Below, one piece after another: positions 8,412 through 18,900 of a stretch of 64,000 bases of DNA. The DNA is taken from NCBI RefSeq assembly GCF_002005225.1, contig NZ_CP019724.1, forward strand, positions 2,232,001 to 2,296,000, written 5' to 3'. Position 1 is the stretch's first letter; every line of letters begins with the position of its first letter. Both the position numbers and the translations under genes were made by a program. This stretch comes from Streptomyces pactum (GTDB taxonomy: Bacteria > Actinomycetota > Actinomycetes > Streptomycetales > Streptomycetaceae). The notes under the pieces are model-generated. The model was not told the origin of the DNA, did no database searches, and saw only the letters and a list, made by a program, of their open reading frames with translations.

Positions 8412-11400
8412 AGCTCGCCCAGCTCGCGCGCGCCGGTCGTGTCGACGGCCGTCTCCCGGGACCGGAGGGTCCAGCGCAGTGTGTCGATCCGGGCGGCGAG
8501 GCCCGCGACTGTCGGCGTGTCGACGACGGCGCGCACCGGGATCTCCAGGTCCTGGGACCGGCGCAGTCGTTCCACGACGGCCAGCAGGGTGAGCGAGTCG
8601 CCGCCCAGTTCGAAGAAGGTCGTGTTCACGTCGACCACGTCGAGCTTCAGCACCTCGCTCCACACGGCGGCGACGGCGTGCTCCGTCTCGGTGCTCGGCG
8701 GGACCACCACGACCTCGGCCGGTGGCTGGTCGGTGGGCCGGGGCAGCCGGGCCCGGTCCACCTTGCCGGTGGCCGAGGTGGGCATCGTGTCGAGCCGGAC
8801 GAGGAGGGCGGGCTGCATGACCGCGGGCAGCTTGGGCGCCAGGTACGAGCGCAGCTCCGGATCGTCCGGGCCGCCTTCCGGGGCCGGTACGAGATAGGCG
8901 ACGAGCCGCTCGCCGGGCTCCAGGACCACCACCGCGTCCGCCACGCCGGGGTGGCCGCGCAGCACGGACTCGATCTCCTCCAGCTCGACCCGCACGCCGC
9001 GGATCTTGACCTGGTGATCGGTGCGGCCGAGGAACTCCATCTCGCCGTCCGGCAGCCAGCGGACCATGTCGCCCGTCCGGTAGAGGCGGCGTCCTGGCCT
9101 CGCGGGGTCCGGGGCGAAGCGCTCGGCGGTCAGTTCGGGCCGGTTGCGGTAGCCGCGGGCGACGCCGTCCCCGCCGACCAGCAGCTCGCCGGGGACACCT
9201 ATGGGCTGCTGGTTGCCCCAGCGGTCCACGACGGCGCAGGAGGCGTTGGAGACGAGCTCGCCCAGCGGCATGGAGGCGCGGTCCCGCGAAGCGTGGCCCA
9301 TGCGCCCGGCGAGGGCCACGCCGGCGGTCTCCGTGGGGCCGTACTCGTTCCAGATCAGGCACCCGGGCGACACGACCTCGCGGATGCGGGCGACCAGGTC
9401 TCCGCTGAGGTTCTCGCCTCCCAGGGAGACGTGGCGCAGGGTCGGCAGGGTGACTCCGGTGCCCGTGAGCGCCCGCATCTGGGTGGGCGTGAGGTACAGC
9501 ATGTGGATGTCGTGATCGTCGACGAACCGGGCCGTGGCCTCGGGGTCCGCCCGTACCTCCAGCGGCAGCATGACCAGGCGGGCACCGGCCGTCAGCGCGT
9601 GGAACATCTGCTCCACCGACCAGTCGAAGTGGTACGAGAGGTTGTGCACGACGCGGGTGCCCTCGCCGATGGGCCGGACGTCCTGTGCCCACCGCATCCA
9701 GGGGGTGACGGCCGTGTGGGGCAGTCCGACGCCCTTGGGCCTGCCCGTCGTCCCGGAGGTGTACATGAGGTACACGAGCTGTGCCGGGTCCACCGCCGGG
9801 TCGGGGCGCGCCCCGGCTGGGGCCGGTGCGGTGCCGCCGTCCGCGTCGACGGGGCCCTCGGCCTCCGCGTGCACCACGTCGACGCCGTCGAGCGCGCCGC
9901 CGGGCAGCAGGGGGTGCAGCTCGGCGGTCGTCACGAGCACGCGCAGCCCGCTGTCCTCGACCATGTGGGTCATGCGGTCCTCGGGGGCGAGCGGGTCGAT
10001 CGGCACGTAGGCCGCACCCGCCTTGAGGATGCCGAGGATGCCGGTCAGGAGGTCCACCGAGGGTGCCGCGCAGAGTCCCACGAGGTGGTCCGTGCTGACG
10101 CCGCGTTCCGCGAGCGCGGCGGCCAGCAGATCCGCGCGCCGGTCCAGTTCGCGGTAGGTGACCTCCGTGTCGCCGCTCTCGACGGCCACCGCGTCCGGAG
10201 TCCTGCGCGCCTGCTCCTCGAACATGTGGTGGAGGAACGTGTCCGTCGGGTACGGCCCGCAGCGGGCCGCCGACCAGGATTCGATCTGCCGCTGCTCGTC
10301 CGCGGGGAGAACCCGCAGGCCGGAGAGCCGCTTCGTCGGCGCGGCGACCGCGTCGGCGGCGAGCGTGCGGAAGTGGTCAAGGATCCGCCACGCCTTGTCC
10401 TCGACGAAGAGGTCGGTGTTGTACTCCAGCGCCACCCTGTAGGTGGTCTCGGTCTCGGTCACCGAGAACACCAGGTCGAACTTGGCTGCGTTGCGGTCCA
10501 GGTCGACGTCGGTGACCGTGAGGCCGGGCAGCTCCGGTGACGGCATCTCCTGCTGGAAGGCGAGCATGACCCGGAACAGCGACTGCAGCCCGGAGCGGTC
10601 CGTGGCCACGGCGTTCACCACCCGCTCGAACGGGACGTCCTGATGCGCGTAGGCGCCCAGCGTCCGCTCGCGTACCTCCCCGAGCAGCCCGAGCACCGTG
10701 GGGTCGCCGGAGAGGTCGCAGCGTACGGCGAGGGTGTTCAGGAAGTAGCCGAGCATGCCTTCCAGCTCGGGCAGGTCGCGGTTGGCGCTGGGGGTGCCCA
10801 CCACGATGTCCGTCTGGCCGCTGTACCGGTGCAGCAGCGCGGCGAGGAGGGTCAGCACGGTCATGAACGGCGTGGCGTCGTTCTGGCGGGCCAGCTCCCG
10901 GACGCGGCGCGAGACGGCCCGCGGCAGCTCCACGGCGACGGTCGCGCCCCGGCCGCTCGGGGAGCCCTGCGGGGTGAGGTCCGTGGGCAGGTCGAGTACG
11001 GGAAGGGGGCCGCGCAGGCGCTCCTTCCAGTACTCCAGTTGCGCGTCGAACGCGGCGTCGCCGACGGTGCGCCGCTGCCAGGCCGCGAAGTCGGCGTACT
11101 GGAGGGCCGGCGGGTCGGCCGCTGGGACGGTGCCCTTGGCGGCCGACGCGTACAGCTCCAGCAGTTCCGCCACGGCGAGCTCGAAGGAGTGGATGTCGGT
11201 GATGGCGTGGTGCATGTTGACCAGCAGGACGTGCCACTGGTCCGCCAGCCGGTACAGCTCCGCCCTGAGCAGTGGCCCCCGCTCGACGTCGAACGGGCGC
11301 TGCGCCGACGCGCCGATCCGGTCGACGAGGACCTGCTCCCGCTGCTCCTCCGGCTCGCCCTGGAGGTCGATGATCTCCAGCGGCAGTTCCATGGCGGCCT

Positions 11401-11941
11401 CGACGACCTGGTGGGGCACGCCGCCGACGGCGCGGATGGTCGTGCGGAACGGCTCGTGGCGGTCGACCAGCGTCCGGAGGGCCAGCCGCAGTGCCGCGAC
11501 GTCGAGGTCCCCCTCGATCTCGACGGCGGCGGGGACGTTGTACCGGGAGCTGGGTCCCAGGATGTGCTCCTCCACCCACAGGCGCTGCTGGGCGAAGGAG
11601 GCCGGCGCCTGGAAGGTCCCGTCGGTCCGCTCCGCGAACGCCGGGACGGACGGGCCGGTGAGCGGCGCGTCGTCCCCGCGCAGGTCCTCGATCCTGGCCG
11701 CCAGTTCGGCGGCCGTCTGGCTCTCGAAGAGCGCGCTGAGCGGGATGCGGATGCCCAGTTCCTCACGGAGCCGGCCGACCATCCGGGCGCCCTGGAGCGA
11801 GTTGCCGCCGAGGGCGAAGAAGTTCGCGTCCGGGTCCGGGGTGTCGATGCGCAGCACGGACGCCCAGACGGAGGTCACGGTGTCCGTGACGGAAGGGGTG
11901 TGCGTGTCGCCCTGCGGGGCGGTCCCGTACTGCGAGGTCAT
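8408..11941 (-). CDS. NRPS, T-C-A-T
   Basis: 1177 residues: T1 about 15-80 (GGNSL), C about 105-540 (MHHAITD, so HHxxxD kept), A about 560-1040 (YTSGTTGRPKG, YGPTE, GDMVRW, GKVDR) and T2 about 1065-1130 (GGDSL). Reading pocket positions by eye against GrsA gives D-W-E-Y-S-G-E-G-V-(K), which I do not recognise, so the substrate is open. The protein starts with a T domain, while the preceding PKS ends in a C domain; T1 therefore completes a module split between two proteins and needs aminoacyl loading in trans. The start (ATG 11941) overlaps the thioesterase stop (ATGA). Confidence 0.93.
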   Translation of the reverse strand: MTSQYGTAPQGDTHTPSVTDTVTSVWASVLRIDTPDPDANFFALGGNSLQGARMVGRLREELGIRIPLSALFESQTAAELAARIEDLRGDDAPLTGPSVPAFAERTDGTFQAPASFAQQRLWVEEHILGPSSRYNVPAAVEIEGDLDVAALRLALRTLVDRHEPFRTTIRAVGGVPHQVVEAAMELPLEIIDLQGEPEEQREQVLVDRIGASAQRPFDVERGPLLRAELYRLADQWHVLLVNMHHAITDIHSFELAVAELLELYASAAKGTVPAADPPALQYADFAAWQRRTVGDAAFDAQLEYWKERLRGPLPVLDLPTDLTPQGSPSGRGATVAVELPRAVSRRVRELARQNDATPFMTVLTLLAALLHRYSGQTDIVVGTPSANRDLPELEGMLGYFLNTLAVRCDLSGDPTVLGLLGEVRERTLGAYAHQDVPFERVVNAVATDRSGLQSLFRVMLAFQQEMPSPELPGLTVTDVDLDRNAAKFDLVFSVTETETTYRVALEYNTDLFVEDKAWRILDHFRTLAADAVAAPTKRLSGLRVLPADEQRQIESWSAARCGPYPTDTFLHHMFEEQARRTPDAVAVESGDTEVTYRELDRRADLLAAALAERGVSTDHLVGLCAAPSVDLLTGILGILKAGAAYVPIDPLAPEDRMTHMVEDSGLRVLVTTAELHPLLPGGALDGVDVVHAEAEGPVDADGGTAPAPAGARPDPAVDPAQLVYLMYTSGTTGRPKGVGLPHTAVTPWMRWAQDVRPIGEGTRVVHNLSYHFDWSVEQMFHALTAGARLVMLPLEVRADPEATARFVDDHDIHMLYLTPTQMRALTGTGVTLPTLRHVSLGGENLSGDLVARIREVVSPGCLIWNEYGPTETAGVALAGRMGHASRDRASMPLGELVSNASCAVVDRWGNQQPIGVPGELLVGGDGVARGYRNRPELTAERFAPDPARPGRRLYRTGDMVRWLPDGEMEFLGRTDHQVKIRGVRVELEEIESVLRGHPGVADAVVVLEPGERLVAYLVPAPEGGPDDPELRSYLAPKLPAVMQPALLVRLDTMPTSATGKVDRARLPRPTDQPPAEVVVVPPSTETEHAVAAVWSEVLKLDVVDVNTTFFELGGDSLTLLAVVERLRRSQDLEIPVRAVVDTPTVAGLAARIDTLRWTLRSRETAVDTTGARELGEL

Positions 11942-12705
11942 GCCGTTCCAGCCTTTCCGTAGAGCGAGACCGCGCCGAGCCGGTCGGTGATGTCCGCCAT
12001 GACGGCCGTGCGCGCGGAGTGCGGGAAGAAGTGGTCTCCGGGGAACATGCGGCAGTCCGACGGCCCCGTCGTCACCTCGCCCCACCGCGCCAGTACGTCA
12101 CTGCCGACGCTGCCGTCCTCGGTGCCGCCGTACGCCGTGACGGGACAGGTGAGCAGGGGTTCGCCGCGGTGGACGCGGCTCTCGACCACGGCGAGGTCCG
12201 CGCGTATGACGGGGAGGAGCAGCGCCATCAACTCCGGGTCGGTGAGTACGGCCTCCGGGGTCGCGCCCCACTCCCTGAGCCGGTCGCCGAGCCGCTCGTC
12301 GGACAGGGTGTGCAGCGGTGGATCCGGTACGTCCCTGATCTGCGGCGGCACACAGCCGGAGGCGAACAGCCGTACCGGCGAGCCCGCTTCGAGCTGCTGC
12401 AGCGCCCGGGCCAGTTCCCACGCCACCACGGCCCCCATGCTGTGGCCGAACAGGGCGAACGGGCGGTCCAGCAGCGGGACGACGGCGGGGACCAGGGCGT
12501 TGAGCAGGTCGTCCATGCGGTCCAGGGGCGGGGTCAGGACCCGGTCCTCACGGCCGGGCGGCTGAACCGCCCACAGCTCGATGCCGTCGGGCAGCTCGTC
12601 GGCCCACGCGCGGTACGCCGAGGCACCGCCTCCGGCGTGCGGCAGGCACAGCAGCCTGATGGCCGCGTGGGGCCTGAGGACCAACGGCCGGACAAGCGTC
12701 GTCAT
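11938..12705 (-). CDS. Type II thioesterase
   Basis: 255 residues with the GrsT-type signature: LPHAGGGAS near the N-terminus, QPPGRED, nucleophile motif GHSMGA, and GDHFF with the catalytic His near the C-terminus. Editing thioesterases clear mis-primed or stalled acyl groups from carrier domains. Both ends are coupled by four-base overlaps: the ATG overlaps the MbtH stop and the stop overlaps the NRPS start. A second type II TE lies on the plus strand at 53206-54006. Confidence 0.93.
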   Translation of the reverse strand: MTTLVRPLVLRPHAAIRLLCLPHAGGGASAYRAWADELPDGIELWAVQPPGREDRVLTPPLDRMDDLLNALVPAVVPLLDRPFALFGHSMGAVVAWELARALQQLEAGSPVRLFASGCVPPQIRDVPDPPLHTLSDERLGDRLREWGATPEAVLTDPELMALLLPVIRADLAVVESRVHRGEPLLTCPVTAYGGTEDGSVGSDVLARWGEVTTGPSDCRMFPGDHFFPHSARTAVMADITDRLGAVSLYGKAGTA

Positions 12706-12917
12706 CGGGTTTTCTCGTTCTCCATCTTCAGGCGGAGGCTCAGCGGACGCATGTCGGTCCACACCTCCTTGATGTGGGCCAGGCAGGCGTCCTTCGGGCC
12801 CTCGTGACCGGCGTGCTTCCAGCCTCCGGGAACCTCGCGGCCCAGCGGCCAGATCGAGTACTGCTCCTCGTGGTTGACCACCACGGCGTACTGGGCTTCT
12901 TCCTGCCGCTCGTCCAT
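12702..12917 (-). CDS. MbtH-like protein
   Basis: 71 residues, typical MbtH length. The family core is visible: [22 protein letters not shown], and [18 protein letters not shown]. MbtH proteins bind and activate or stabilise NRPS adenylation domains; the neighbour T-C-A-T is the obvious partner, though it may serve several A domains of the locus. It is the first gene after the PKS-C protein, 75 bases downstream, with a small hairpin in that gap. Confidence 0.96.
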   Translation of the reverse strand: MDERQEEAQYAVVVNHEEQYSIWPLGREVPGGWKHAGHEGPKDACLAHIKEVWTDMRPLSLRLKMENEKTR

Positions 12918-12941
12918 GGACCTCTTCCTTCTCTGATGAGC

Positions 12942-12963
12942 GGGTCCGCCGGTTGCCGGACCC
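12942..12963 (-). other. Intergenic hairpin between the PKS gene and the MbtH gene
   Basis: A perfect seven-base inverted repeat (GGGTCCG and CGGACCC) with an eight-base loop lies about 30 bases after the PKS stop. It has no T-tract. It may damp transcription or stabilise a transcript end inside the operon. Confidence 0.4.
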
Positions 12964-12992
12964 GGTTGCGGCCCCGGGCCGCCGTTCCCCTG

Positions 12993-15900
12993 TCAGGCGC
13001 CCGGGGCCCGGGTGGACCGCGGGGCGCCCAGGCGGCGTCGTCCCCTGGGTGCGACGCCGCCTGCCCGCAGGGCCCGCCGCATGGGTCCGGCCAGGGCCGC
13101 CAGCGTCGTCCCCGGTTCGGCCGTCACCTCGCGCAGCGCGGCAAGGAAGGCCGCCCGCACCTCGAGGGCCTCCGACTCGGTCAGCCGCAGGGAGTTGTAG
13201 GTGAGCCGCATGCTCAGACCGTCCTCGCCCGGCTTGCCGTACAGGCAGATGTCGAGCTGCGAGGTCTGGTTGGCGGGTGGCAGGAAGTCCGTGAACTGGA
13301 ACGCGGTGGAGAAGACCGGGTTCCGGCCGATCCGGGGCGTGCCGTCGGCGGGCGCCACCTGCTCGGCGATCAGCGTGAACGGGTAGCGGCTGTGGGCGTA
13401 GGCGCCGACGCTCTTGCGCTGGGCACGCCGGACCAGTTCCTCGAACGTGTCGGTGTCGCAGAGCGCCAGGCGTACGGCGAGCGGGTTGACGAACATGCCC
13501 ATCTGGTTGCCCATGCTCTTGCTGTCCCGCCCGGAGAACGGCACGCAGATCACCATGTCGTCGTCCGACCCGATGCCCCGCAGCGCCGCGGCGTACGCGC
13601 TGAGGAGGAGGACGTGCACGGTGACGTCCCACTTCCCGGCGAGCGCCGCCACGGCTTCGGACAGGTCCGGGTCGACCGTGAAGTCCACGGTCTCGTTGGA
13701 CACTTCGGCGCCGGGCGCGTCGTAGTCACCGATGTGCAGCCGGGGCAGCGGGCCGGCCAGCTCGCCCAGCCAGTAGGCCTCGGCAGCCGGGCGCTCGGGA
13801 CCGGCCAGCCACGCGAACCGGCCGCGGATCAGCTCCTCGTACGTCGATTCCAGCGGCTCCGGCGACGGCTCCCGGCCCTGGGCGAGCGCCTCGTACGTCT
13901 CCAGCAGCTCCCGCAGGAAGATCCCGATGCCGGTGCCGTCGGAGATGAGGTGGTGCATGGTGTAGTGCACGCAGTGGTGTTCGGAGCCGAGCCGGTACAG
14001 CGCGGCGCGCAGCGGCGGGGTGCCCAGGTCGTCGAAGGGGACGGCGCTGTCCGCGCGGATCAGCCGCTCGGCCTCGGCCTCCGGGTCGGGGTGCGCGCTC
14101 AGGTCGATCAGCGGGACGTCGAGGTCGAAAGCGGGCAGGACCCGTTGGCGGGGCCCGTCCGCGGTGTCCCGGAACACGAGGCGGAGCGCCTGGTGCCGGT
14201 CGATCAGGTACGCGACGGCCCTGCGGAAGACCTCAGGGTCGACGGCGCGGTGCACGTGCGTCCACACCGGGAGGTTGAGTTCGGCGCGGCCCTCCCCCAA
14301 CTGGTGCTGCACCCACATGCCGCTCTGGGCGTTCCAGAGGCCGAACCAAGCCGGGTCGGTCTCGTCCGCGGCCGCCCGGCCCGAATCGGTCGCGGTGGTC
14401 GTGGTGGGCTCGGTGCCCGGGGTCGTCACCGAGTCCGGGACCGCGGCGGGGTCCGGGTCCTGCGCCTGGTCGGCCGCCTCGTCGTCGGCGGTCAGGTGCC
14501 GGGCGAGGTCAGCGACCGTCGGGTGGGCGAACAGGTCGGCGATCGACGTCTTCACGTCGAGGGCCTCCTGCAGGTTGTTCGACAGGCGCAGGGCCAGCAG
14601 CGAGTCGCCTCCGAGGTCGAGGAAGGTGGCGGACACGTCGATCTCGCGGATGCCGAACTCGGCGGCCCACAGCCTGCCGAGGGTCTCCTCCATCGGGCTG
14701 TACGCGCCGTCGGGCCGCCCCAGCAGTGTCACGTCCGGGACGGATGCCCGGGACCCGGCGGCGGCCCGGGTGGCGGACGCCGCCGACCGGGCGGACACGG
14801 CCCGCCGGATCGGCTCGCCCAGGCGGATGGGCGAGGCCGCCATACGGGCCCGCAGCACGGCCGGGTCCAGCACGGCCAGCGCGTCGTGATTGATCTCCCC
14901 CACGATCACCTGCCCGTGGTTCGACCGGACGGCGGCGTGGAAGCTCGCCAGCGCGTCCTCGATCTCGACGGACCGGAAGAAGCCCTGGTCACGCTGGACG
15001 CCGTGGTCGGCGGCCATGCCGGTGCCCAGCCAGTCGGTCCAGTTCAGGGTGATCGTGCGCAGCCCTCGCTGTCCGCGCCAGGCCGCGTATGCGTCGAGGA
15101 AGAGGTTGGCCGCCGTGTAGTCGCCCTGGCCCGGTGAGCCGAACAGGGCGGTGGTCGAGCTGAACATCACCATCAGCTCGGGCGGGTCGTCGGCGGTCAC
15201 CTCGTCCAGCACCATCGCGCCCATGACCTTCGGGGCCAGGGTGGCCCGGTAGGTGTCGGGCGTCTTGTTCATCAGGAAGCCGTCGCCCGCGGTGCCCGCC
15301 GCGTGGATCAGCCAGGTGACGCGGCCGAGGTCGCGGCGGACGGTCGCGAGGACGCGTGCCATGTCGTCGTGGTCGGAGACGTCGCCCGCGCAGACGAGGA
15401 CGCGGGCGCCGTGGGACTCCATCTCCTGGATCAGGCGGATCCGCCCGGCCTGTCCGGCCGGCCCGTCGCGCAGCACGTCGGGCCACTGCTCGCGGGGCGG
15501 CAGTCCGCTCCTGCCGACCAGCGCGATCCTCGCTCCGGGCCGGGCCGCGCCGATGGACCGGGCGACCTCCAGGCCGAGTCCGCCGAGGCCACCGGTGATC
15601 AGGTGGACGCCGTCCGGTACCGCCGGAGTGTCCTCCGGTTCGGGGCCCAGGTCCGCTTCGACGAGTTCGAGGACGTAGCGGCCTTCGGAGCGCAGGGCGA
15701 CCTGCCCGGCCGGGTCCGTCCCGAGGATCTCCCGGGCGAGCGTGCCGGGCGGGACGCCGGCGGCCGTGTCGACGCACCGGCAGCGGACGTCGGGGTGCTC
15801 CTGGCCGATGACCTTCGCCAGCCCGAACAGCGCGGAGTGGGCGGGGACGACGTAGGGCTCGTCGCCCGTGACGGTCTCGACGTGCCCCGCGACCACGGTG

Positions 15901-18900
15901 AGCCGGCGCGGGCCGGTGCTCTGCCTGCCGAGGGTCTGGGCCAGGCTCAGCAGGGCCATGACACCACTGTCCAGGAGGCGTTCCTGAGCGTCTCGGCCGG
16001 GGCTGCCCGCCTCGTCCTCGCTCGCCACGAACACGGTCTCCGGCGGCAGCGGCTCCGTCCAGGTGGTCCAGTCGGTGTCGGCGCCGGTCACGTCGACGGT
16101 CACGTCGGCGTCCCGCAGCTCGGCGACGACAGCCGCGCGCCGGGGAGAGTCGGCTCCGACCACCAGAACGCGGTCGACCGGCCGCCGTGCGGCACCCGCC
16201 GCGCCGGCGGGGTCACCGGCCGCCTCGGTGCGGGCCGCGGGCACCCAGCGCAGGATGTGGTGTGCCGAGGCCCCGCGGGCGTTGTGGACGGTTCGCCGGG
16301 GGTCGTGGACACGCTTGGCCGTGAAGCCTTTGACGTCGAGGACGACGGCACCGTCGGGGGCGCAGACCAGGACGTCGACCTTGCGGATCTCGTCGCTCTG
16401 CGGGAAGTCCGGGTCGGGCTGGACGAAGCTGACGCACTGGGCGGGCATGGGCCCGTGCACGGTGAGGTGGTCGTAGGCCAGCGGCAGGTAGAAGTCGTGC
16501 CCGGACGCGTCGGCGGCGCCGTCGTCGCCTTGGAGCATCGCCCAGCGGTGGAACCCGGTCGCCAGATCGAGCAGCGCGGGGTGGAGCGCGAAGGCACCGG
16601 TCTCCTCGTGGTAACGCTCCGGCAGGTTCAGGTGCCCGAGCGCGGCCCGCACGCCGACGTCCACCGAGCGCAGGCTGTCCTGCCAGCGACCGCCGAAGTC
16701 CATGACCCGGTGCTCGGCCTGCAGGGTGCCGACGTCCACGGTGGCGAGCCGGCAGCGGGCGGCGAGGGCGGGCAGGTCGGCGTGGCGCGGCGGCCGGGGC
16801 CCCGCCGAGAGCCTCCCGCGCACGTGTACGGTCCACCGCCGCCCCTCGGGCGCTGCCGGGTCCTGGCTGACGACCTTGAACGCGGCGCCGTCATCGCCGT
16901 CGGAGCGCACGATCGTGTGCGCGACCCGCGGCTGCCGCGCCGTGACCAGAAGGGGGACCTGGAACTCGACGTCGGACAGGACCGTGACCTGCTCGCCGAG
17001 GTAATCCGTGCCCGCGGCGCGCGCCATCTCCAGATACGTGGTGCCCGGCACGATGGCCTCCGAGAGCATCTTGTGCTCGCTCAGCACCCAGTGGCGTTCC
17101 AGGTCGAAGGAGGTGCGGAATACCGCTTCGTCCACCGTCCGCACCAGCATCTCGTCCAGGAGCGGGTGGGGCCCCGGCGTCAGCGGCGCGCGGGGGGCCG
17201 ATACGGGCTCCAGCCAGTGGCGCGTGCGCTCGAACGGGTAGGTCGGCAGCGCCACGCGGCGGGGCCGCTCGTCGGCCTGGTAAGCGGTCCAGTCGGGGGT
17301 GATGCCGTGGAGCCAGAGCAGGCCCAGGGCGCGCTGGGCGGTTTCCAGCGGCCCGCGGCTGTCCTGCCGGTGCGGCAGCGTGGCGGTCACCAGGCGCGGC
17401 GGCTGAGCGCCCGCGAGGTTCCGTGCGGCGAGGCTGCGCAGCGTCTGGCCCGGGCCGACCTCGAGGAAGGCCACGTCCGGGTCGGCCGCCAGGACCTCGA
17501 CGCCCCGCGCGAACTCGACCGTCGCGAGGACGTGGCGGCCCCAGTAGGCGGGGTCGGTGGCCTCCCGGGTGGTGATCCAGTCGCCGGTCACGTTGGAGAG
17601 GAACGGCACCGCCGGCTCGTGCCGGGGCACTTGGGCGACGGCGCGGGTGAACTCCTCGACCATCGGGGCCATCAGTGCGCAGTGGAAGGCGTGCGGGGTG
17701 GCGACCGGCCGGGTCGCGATCCCCTGCCGCTCGGCGAGGGCCGCGAACGCGGCGATCGCCTCGTGCGGGCCCGACACGACGCAGTCGGACGGGCCGTTGT
17801 GCGCCGCCAGGGAGAGTCCGGCGGGCAGGAGCCGTTCCACGGTGGCCCGGTCGGTGGCGACGCTGAGCATCGCGCCGCCCGCCTGCCGCTCCATGAGCCT
17901 GCCGCGCAGGGCGACCAGCCGCAGCGCGTCGGCGAGTTCGAAGACCCCCGCGCGGCAGGCGGCCACGTATTCGCCGAGGCTGTGCCCGATCATGGCGGAC
18001 GGGGTGACGCCCCAGGCGTTCCACAGCTCGGCCAGCGCGTGTTCCAGAGTGAAGAGGGCCGGCTGGGCGAGCGCGGTGGTGCCGAGCCGGCGGGCCGCTT
18101 CCTCGTCGTCCGGCGCGGCGAGCAGCAGGTCGCGGACGTCCGTGCCGAGTTCGGGGCGCAGCAGTTCGGCGCACCGGTCGACGGCCGCGCGGAACACCGC
18201 CTCGTGAGCGTAGAGCCCGGCCGCCATTCCCGGGTACGCGGAGCCCTGCCCGGTGAAGAGGAACGCGACGGAGGGCGAGGCGGCGTCGGCGGTGCCGGTC
18301 GTCATGCTCCCGCCGTCGCGCATTTCCAGGGCGCGTGCCGCGCTGCGCGGGTCCGGGGCGACGACGACGCGGCGGTGGCGGAACTCCTGGCGGCCCTGCG
18401 CCAGGGTGAAGGCGACGTCGGCGAGCGACAGGTCCTCCTGCCGCAGTCGCGCGGCCAGCCGGTCGGAGACCCGCTCCAGGGCCTGCGGGGTGCGGGCCGA
18501 CAGGACGAGTACCTGGGAGGGGCGGGCGGGGCCGGGCGGGGCGGGTTCCGGTGCCTCTTCGAGGACGACATGGGCGTTGGTGCCGCCGAATCCGAAGGCG
18601 CTCACCCCGGCTCGTCGGGGGCCGCCGTCGGGGGTGTTCCAGGGGGCGAGCTCCCGCTGGACGTAGAACGGCGTGCTGGGGAAGTCGATGGCCGGGTTGT
18701 CCTGGCGGAAGTGGACGGTGGGAGGCAGCGTGCGGTTTCCCAGGGCGAGCGTGGTCTTGAGGAGCCCGGCGATTCCAGCGGCGGCGTCGAGGTGGCCGAC
18801 GTTCGACTTCACCGAGCCGATCGCGCAGCGGCCGACGCGGTCCGAGCCGGCGCCGAAGGCCCTGGTCAGCGCCTCGATCTCGATGGAGTCGCCGATCCGG

